Source: Gammaproteobacteria bacterium RBG_16_57_12 (lineage in GTDB: Bacteria > Pseudomonadota > Gammaproteobacteria > RBG-16-57-12). Taken from it: a DNA stretch of 6,480 nt. The notes beneath the pieces are model-generated. The model was not told where the DNA came from. It worked only from the letters and a program-made list of their open reading frames with translations, and ran no database searches. Shown here piece after piece: positions 1 to 6,480 of the stretch. The translations under genes were made by a program, and so were the position numbers. The stretch's first letter is position 1. Each line of letters opens with the position of its first letter. The DNA is taken from NCBI GenBank assembly GCA_001801365.1, contig MGXL01000081.1, positions 10,544 through 17,023 of the forward strand, in the 5' to 3' direction.

Positions 1-592
1 GGGCGGCCACATCCGAGGCGATGAAATATTCACCGATGCCGATGCCCACCACCAGCGGACTGCCGCGCCGCGCCCCGATCAGGCGGCCCGGCTCCCGGTT
101 GCTGATCACGCCCAGGGCATAGGCGCCGTGCAGGTCAGCCACCGCGGCGCGCACCGCGCCCAGCAGGTCGGCACCCTGTTCGATATGGTAGTCATATATC
201 TGATGAACGATGACCTCGGTGTCGGTTTCTGAGGTGAATTCATAACCGCTGGCCTTCTGAGTGACGCGCAACTGTTCATAATTCTCGATGATGCCGTTGT
301 GCACCACCGCGACGGTCTTGCGGCAGATGTGCGGATGGGCATTTTCCCGGCTGGGTTTGCCGTGGGTGGCCCAGCGGGTATGGGCGATACCGGTGAGGCC
401 GCGGAAGTTCTTGCCGATCTGCCCCTCCAGACCCGCCACCTTGCCCTGGACACGTACCCGGTCGATGCAGTTGCGCTCGTCCAGGATCGCCACTCCGGCG
501 GAATCATAACCGCGGTATTCGAGACGCTTGAGCCCCTCGACCAGTATGCCCACCACATCCCGCTCTGCCACTGCTCCGACTATGCCACACAT
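1..592 (-). CDS. glmS: Glutamine--fructose-6-phosphate aminotransferase (isomerizing), N-terminal part
   Basis: GlmS makes glucosamine-6-phosphate from fructose-6-phosphate and glutamine, the first committed step to UDP-GlcNAc in the cytoplasm. The 197 codons before the left edge cover nearly all of the class II glutaminase (Ntn-hydrolase) domain of a family usually about 610 residues long. The sugar-isomerase domains lie outside. The protein opens MCGIVGAVAERD, so removal of Met exposes the nucleophile Cys2. EYRGYDSAG (residues 25-33), HTRWATHGKPS (71-81), HNGIIENY (98-105) and SETDTEV (121-127) are the glutamine-binding and catalytic segments. Asn99, Gly100 and Asp124 match E. coli 98, 99 and 123 once Met is removed. 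The start is fixed by Cys2. A GGAG at 603-606 lies 10 nt upstream, in the 17-nt spacer after glmU, so the two genes are probably cotranscribed. No stops or frameshifts are seen. The identification is essentially certain from the signature residues. Confidence 0.97.
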   Translation of the reverse strand, partial: MCGIVGAVAERDVVGILVEGLKRLEYRGYDSAGVAILDERNCIDRVRVQGKVAGLEGQIGKNFRGLTGIAHTRWATHGKPSRENAHPHICRKTVAVVHNGIIENYEQLRVTQKASGYEFTSETDTEVIVHQIYDYHIEQGADLLGAVRAAVADLHGAYALGVISNREPGRLIGARRGSPLVVGIGIGEYFIASDVAA

Positions 593-609
593 CTTGATCG
601 CGCTCCGGG

Positions 610-1986
610 TTAGTGTTTGCTCTTTTTTTGCGGCCGCTTCCAGCCCGTGACGGTTTTCTGGGGACTGCGGCTCAAGGTCAGTTCACCGGCCGGCGCATCG
701 CGGCAAATCGTCGAACCGGCGCCGATGGTCGCACCGGCTCCGACCTCAACCGGCGCCACCAGCTGGGTGCCGGAACCGATAAAGGCATCATCGCCGATGA
801 TGGTCTGGTGCTTGTTGGCGCCGTCATAGTTGCAGGTGATGGTGCCGGCGCCGATGTTGACATTGGCGCCCACCGTGGTGTCACCCACATAGCTGAGGTG
901 GTTGATCTTGGAACCTGGCCCGACCTGCGCCTTCTTGATCTCGACGAAATTGCCGATCCTGGCGCCATCGGCCAGCTGTGTCTCGGGGCGGATACGGGCG
1001 AACGGACCGATGGCGCAGTGATTGCCGATGACCGATTGCTCGATCACCGAATTGGCCAGGATGGTGACGTCATCGCCCACCACCACATCGCGCAACACAC
1101 AGTTGGGACCGATGTTGACCCGGTTGCCCAGCCTGACCTCACCTGACAACAGCACATTGATATCGATACAGACATCGCGGCCCACCGTAACCTTTCCGCG
1201 CACATCGCAGCGCGCCGGATCGCGCAGGGTAACACCCTGCGTCATCAACTGTTGCGCCTGCAGGCGCTGATAAGCGCGCTCCAGCTCGGCCAATTGCTGC
1301 TTGTTATTCACGCCCATGATTTCTTCCAGTGAGGCCGGCGCCACCGTCTGCACCTCGACACCCTCGCCGACCGCCATGCCCACCACATCGGTCAGATAAA
1401 ATTCGCCCTGGCTGTTGTTGTTTTCCAGGCGGCTCAACCAGGCGCGCAGCCGCCGCGCGGGAATGGCCATCATGCCGGTATTGATCTCGGCGATAGCGCG
1501 CTCGGCGGTATTGGCATCCTTGTGTTCGACGATGCGCGCCACCTTGCCGCGGGCATCACGCACGATCCGGCCATAACCCGTCGGGTCGGTCAGGGTGGCG
1601 GTGAGCAGGCCGAAACCGCTCTGTTCGGCAGCCTGCACCAGCCGTGATAATGTCTCGCGGCGCACCAGGGGCACATCGCCGTACAGCACCAGGACAATAT
1701 CGTCGTCCGGCACCCGGGGCATGGCCATTTCTACCGCATGGCCGGTGCCGCGCTGCTGCGCCTGCTCCACCCACTGCACCCGTAAATGCGTCAGGCGCTC
1801 GCGCACCTGCTCCCCTCCATGGCCATAAACGACCTGGATAATGCGCGGACCCAGCTCGCGGGCCACATCATGGACATGCTCGAGCAGGGAGCGGTCACCC
1901 AGTTCATGCAGGACCTTGGGCAGATCGGATTTCATGCGGGTGCCCTGGCCGGCCGCCAGGATGATGATGGAAAGAAGGGGTGTCAT
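610..1986 (-). CDS. glmU: Bifunctional UDP-GlcNAc pyrophosphorylase / glucosamine-1-phosphate N-acetyltransferase
   Basis: GlmU acetylates glucosamine-1-phosphate with acetyl-CoA and then couples the product to UTP, giving UDP-GlcNAc for peptidoglycan and lipopolysaccharide. The 458 residues compare with 456 in E. coli. The N-terminal uridylyltransferase domain (about 1-228) has the nucleotide loop LAAGQGTRM (10-18) followed by PKVLH (23-27). QRGTGHA (78-84) and YGDVPL (102-107) follow. Asp104 and Asn227 match the E. coli Mg2+ ligands Asp105 and Asn227. From about residue 250 the hexapeptide repeats of a left-handed beta-helix begin. Arg333, Lys351, catalytic His363 (in NHLSYVGD) and Asn386-Tyr387 (in NYDGANK) have the same numbers as in E. 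coli. The tail is basic and lysine-rich, as is usual. The ATG is the only start that keeps the nucleotide loop at the normal distance from the N-terminus, but no Shine-Dalgarno sequence precedes it. Both active sites look intact. Confidence 0.98.
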   Translation of the reverse strand: MTPLLSIIILAAGQGTRMKSDLPKVLHELGDRSLLEHVHDVARELGPRIIQVVYGHGGEQVRERLTHLRVQWVEQAQQRGTGHAVEMAMPRVPDDDIVLVLYGDVPLVRRETLSRLVQAAEQSGFGLLTATLTDPTGYGRIVRDARGKVARIVEHKDANTAERAIAEINTGMMAIPARRLRAWLSRLENNNSQGEFYLTDVVGMAVGEGVEVQTVAPASLEEIMGVNNKQQLAELERAYQRLQAQQLMTQGVTLRDPARCDVRGKVTVGRDVCIDINVLLSGEVRLGNRVNIGPNCVLRDVVVGDDVTILANSVIEQSVIGNHCAIGPFARIRPETQLADGARIGNFVEIKKAQVGPGSKINHLSYVGDTTVGANVNIGAGTITCNYDGANKHQTIIGDDAFIGSGTQLVAPVEVGAGATIGAGSTICRDAPAGELTLSRSPQKTVTGWKRPQKKSKH

Positions 1987-2003
1987 GCAGTGTACTTGCT
2001 TTT

Positions 2004-2009
2004 ATCATA
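2004..2009 (-). promoter_or_regulatory. Possible -10 element (TATGAT) for glmU
   Basis: Read on the minus strand, TATGAT matches the sigma70 -10 consensus at five of six positions and lies 17 nt before the glmU ATG. No good -35 hexamer sits 16-18 nt further upstream, where the sequence is A-rich and then enters the palindrome. Use of this site would give a leader of only about 10 nt. Some promoter is expected here because an intrinsic terminator separates glmU from atpC, but this is a weak candidate. Confidence 0.2.
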
Positions 2010-2055
2010 TGTAGGGTAGGTTAGGCGCGTTTTTTGCGCCGTAACCCACCCTACA
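2010..2055. repeat. 46-nt inverted repeat of the GTAGGGTGGGTTA / TAACCCACCCTAC type
   Basis: The left arm (2010-2028) and right arm (2036-2055) are inverted copies with one substitution and one extra base, around a 7-nt loop with a run of six T on the plus strand. In a minus-strand transcript the substitution becomes a G-U wobble, so the hairpin would be more stable there. From memory, arms of the type GTAGGGTGGGTTA occur dispersed between genes in many proteobacterial genomes, suggesting a small REP- or MITE-like element. No clear target-site duplication is seen. It ends 23 nt before the glmU start. It is not a terminator, because on neither strand does a T-run follow the outer stem. Confidence 0.75.
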
Positions 2056-2125
2056 TCTACATTGATCAGGCAAGCGCCATTCAGGGCTGTCATACAGAGT
2101 GCGTCGCTTATCATGTTAAATAACG

Positions 2126-2153
2126 AAAAAGGGGCAGTCGTTGGCTGCCCCTT
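2126..2153 (-). terminator. Rho-independent terminator of the atp operon
   Basis: On the minus strand, a perfect 9-bp stem (AAGGGGCAG, 2153-2145, pairing with CTGCCCCTT, 2137-2129) encloses a 7-nt loop. Five T follow (2130-2126, two of them in the stem), then CGTTATTT. It begins 24 nt after the atpC stop codon, the expected place for the end of the ATP synthase transcript. The T-run lies only on the minus-strand exit side, so it should act mainly in that direction. Confidence 0.9.
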
Positions 2154-2177
2154 AGTATATACCATATGAACAGGTTC

Positions 2178-2600
2178 TCAGCGCGCCTGCTTGCGCAACC
2201 TTTGAATGGTTTGCAGCTTGGCCACCGCCTCGGCCAGTTCGGACTGGGCCTTGGCGTAGTCGATATCACCCTTGCGGTCCTTGAGGGCCTCTTCGGCGCG
2301 CTGTTTCGCTTCCAGCGCCGCGGCTTCATCGATGTCCTTGGCGCGCAGGGCGGTATCGGCCAGCACCGTCACGCAGTGCGGCTGCACCTCCAGCATACCG
2401 CCGGAGACATAATAGAACTGCTCTTCTCCGCCGGGGGTCACCACCCGCACCTCGCCCGGCTTCAACTGGGTCAGCAAGGGGGTGTGGCGCGGCAGTATAC
2501 CGACCTCGCCCATTGCTGCCGGCGCGAAAACCATCGCGGCGGGGCCGGAGAAGATCTCTTCCTCGGCGCTGACTATATCAACATGAACTGTCATGGCCAT
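2178..2600 (-). CDS. atpC: F1 ATP synthase epsilon subunit
   Basis: Epsilon is part of the central rotor stalk with gamma and can inhibit ATP hydrolysis through its mobile C-terminal helices. Its 140 residues compare with 139 in E. coli. The N-terminal beta-sandwich (about 1-85) contains [14 protein letters not shown] (31-44), [11 protein letters not shown] (64-74) and VTVLADTA (77-84), all typical. The helical C-terminal domain starts near [13 protein letters not shown] (87-99) and ends in a basic helix. The ATP-binding motif I(L)DxxRA reads IDEAAA (90-95), so its arginine is replaced by alanine at residue 94. Two ATG codons lie at positions 1 and 3. The first is chosen because AGGAG is 6 nt upstream of it and because the MAMT beginning matches E. 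coli. It follows atpD by 16 nt and is the last gene before the terminator. Confidence 0.97.
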   Translation of the reverse strand: MAMTVHVDIVSAEEEIFSGPAAMVFAPAAMGEVGILPRHTPLLTQLKPGEVRVVTPGGEEQFYYVSGGMLEVQPHCVTVLADTALRAKDIDEAAALEAKQRAEEALKDRKGDIDYAKAQSELAEAVAKLQTIQRLRKQAR

Positions 2601-2606
2601 TTCTCG

Positions 2607-2611
2607 CTCCT
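2607..2611 (-). promoter_or_regulatory. Ribosome binding site of atpC
   Basis: AGGAG on the minus strand lies in the short atpD-atpC spacer, 6 nt before the first ATG of atpC and 12 nt before the in-frame ATG two codons later. The spacing favours the first ATG as the start. Confidence 0.8.
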
Positions 2612-2616
2612 GGGAC

Positions 2617-3999
<1,383 letters not shown>

Positions 4000-4062
4000 T
4001 CAGTCCTCAACAAATAACAAAAATCTGTTTGCCTAGTATGGCGGATATAGTCTCGATCCCTC

Positions 4063-4099
4063 ACCCCATCCCTCTCCCGGAGGGAGAGGGGGATGTGGT
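4063..4099. repeat. GC-rich palindrome between atpG and atpD, REP-like
   Basis: A perfect 9-bp stem, CCCTCTCCC (4070-4078) with GGGAGAGGG (4082-4090), closes a 3-nt loop. It extends through a 2-nt bulge (GG, 4091-4092) to pair CAT (4067-4069) with ATG (4093-4095). After one mismatch ACC (4063-4065) pairs with GGT (4097-4099). From memory, motifs of the CCCTCACCCC...CCCTCTCCC...GGGAGAGGG type recur between genes in many proteobacteria. On the minus-strand mRNA no U-run follows the stem, so it should not terminate transcription. It could stabilise or punctuate the message between atpG and atpD. Confidence 0.75.
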
Positions 4100-4111
4100 A
4101 AAAAGAATTTT

Positions 4112-4975
4112 TTATACTGCGGCCGCGCCGCCGACAATTTCCGAGATTTCCTGCGTGATCGCCGCCTGGCGCGCCTTGTTATAGACCAGCTTCAACTGGC
4201 CGATCAGATCACCGGCGTTATCTGAGGCCGCCTTCATGGCCACCATGCGCGCCGCCTGCTCGCAGGCGATGTTTTCCACCACGCCCTGGTAAACCAGTGA
4301 TTCGATATACCGCTCCATCAGCACGTCCAGCACATCCTTGGCCTCCGGCTCATAGAGATAATCCCAGTGATGCTTCATGCTGACTTCCAGCGCCTCGGCC
4401 CGGATCGGCAGCAACTGGTCGATACACGGCTTCTGCGTCATGGTATTGACGAACTCGTTGAACACCAGATACACACGGTCCAGCTCGCCACTGTTATAGG
4501 CATCCAGCACCACCTTGATCGCGCCGATCAGATCATGCGCATGCGGCGTATCGCCCAGATGGGTCTGCTGCGAGACGATGTTGGCGCCGATGCGCTTGAA
4601 GAAACCGGCGGCCTTCTGCCCGATGACGGTCAGGGTGATCTGGGCACCCTTGTCACGCCAGGCCTTCATGTCCCTGAGCATGGTACGGAACATATTGCTG
4701 TTCAGGCCGCCGCACAGGCCGCGGTCCGACGATACCACGATATAGGCGATCTTCCTGGCATCGCGGTCCAGCAGATAGGGATGTTTGTACTCGGGATGCG
4801 CATGGGCCAGATGGCCGATGACATTTTTCATCTTGCCGGCATAGGGACGCGAGGACCGCATGCGATCCTGCGCCTTACGCATCTTGCTCGCCGCGACCAT
4901 TTCCATGGCCCGCGTGATTTTCTGCGTATTCTGGATGCTCTTGATCTGGTTGCGGATCTCTTTACCGACTGCCAT
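4112..4975 (-). CDS. atpG: F1 ATP synthase gamma subunit (central stalk)
   Basis: Gamma is the rotor shaft inside the alpha3beta3 ring and couples Fo rotation to catalysis. Its 287 residues equal the E. coli length. The N-terminal coiled-coil helix contains [15 protein letters not shown] (22-36). The globular domain begins near [20 protein letters not shown] (73-92), whose [10 protein letters not shown] segment is highly conserved. The C-terminal helix (about 210-287) ends in the family signature [14 protein letters not shown] (273-286). The ATG is placed by the conserved [14 protein letters not shown] beginning and by AAGG (4985-4988) 9 nt upstream, directly after the atpA stop. The gap to atpA is 13 nt, so translation is probably coupled. 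There is no sign of the redox cysteine insert of chloroplast gamma, and nothing is unusual in the sequence. Confidence 0.98.
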   Translation of the reverse strand: MAVGKEIRNQIKSIQNTQKITRAMEMVAASKMRKAQDRMRSSRPYAGKMKNVIGHLAHAHPEYKHPYLLDRDARKIAYIVVSSDRGLCGGLNSNMFRTMLRDMKAWRDKGAQITLTVIGQKAAGFFKRIGANIVSQQTHLGDTPHAHDLIGAIKVVLDAYNSGELDRVYLVFNEFVNTMTQKPCIDQLLPIRAEALEVSMKHHWDYLYEPEAKDVLDVLMERYIESLVYQGVVENIACEQAARMVAMKAASDNAGDLIGQLKLVYNKARQAAITQEISEIVGGAAAV

Positions 4976-4988
4976 GTTCGTCTACCTT

Positions 4989-6480
<1,492 letters not shown>

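Noticed and set aside
106..558. 150-residue minus-strand open frame within the glmS region
   Set aside because: It is a different reading frame from the one encoding the GlmS glutaminase domain, with a tryptophan-, serine- and arginine-rich composition typical of a shadow frame.
613..1146. 177-residue open frame on the plus strand inside glmU
   Set aside because: It is the complement of the glmU acetyltransferase domain in high-GC DNA. The repeated G, A, D and I pattern mirrors the hexapeptide repeats, and it has no independent domain.
1983..2165. 60-codon minus-strand frame between atpC and glmU as a small gene
   Set aside because: It runs through the terminator hairpin and the inverted repeat, has no ribosome site and resembles no family I know. 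Only its overlap with the glmU start is kept as a low-interest observation.
4082..4113. Plus-strand terminator formed by the atpG-atpD palindrome and the T-run at 4108-4113
   Set aside because: The T-run is about 17 nt beyond the core stem, and no plus-strand gene ends here.

Overview
The window is a stretch of conserved energy and cell-wall precursor genes, all transcribed on the minus strand (right to left). In transcription order it holds the 3' end of an F1Fo ATP synthase operon (atpA partial, atpG, atpD, atpC), an intrinsic terminator, and then glmU and the first third of glmS. Base composition is roughly 60% GC by eye. Protein lengths and residue numbering track the Escherichia coli proteins very closely, and atpAGDC followed by glmU and glmS is the order known in many Gammaproteobacteria, including E. 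coli. The host is therefore most likely a gammaproteobacterium, probably not an enteric. The genus cannot be named from this sequence.

Layout from the right edge to the left: atpA (alpha) runs off the right edge and lacks only about 17 N-terminal residues. atpG (gamma) follows after 13 nt. A 115-nt gap carrying a strong GC-rich palindrome separates atpG from atpD (beta). atpC (epsilon) follows after 16 nt. A 191-nt intergenic region then contains the operon terminator close to the atpC stop, about 60 nt with no recognised element, and a 46-nt near-perfect inverted repeat just upstream of glmU. glmU is complete, and glmS starts 17 nt after the glmU stop and leaves the window at the left edge.

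Alpha3beta3, gamma and epsilon form the soluble F1 motor that makes ATP from proton flow through Fo, whose genes would lie beyond the right edge. GlmS makes glucosamine-6-phosphate from fructose-6-phosphate and glutamine. GlmU performs the last two steps to UDP-N-acetylglucosamine, the precursor of peptidoglycan and lipid A (GlmM, acting between them, is not here).

I found no previously undescribed system. All six genes are intact at their visible active-site motifs. The points worth a second look are two palindromic repeats in intergenic positions, a glmU start with no recognisable ribosome binding site, a very short glmU-glmS spacer, and the loss of the arginine of the ATP-binding motif in epsilon.
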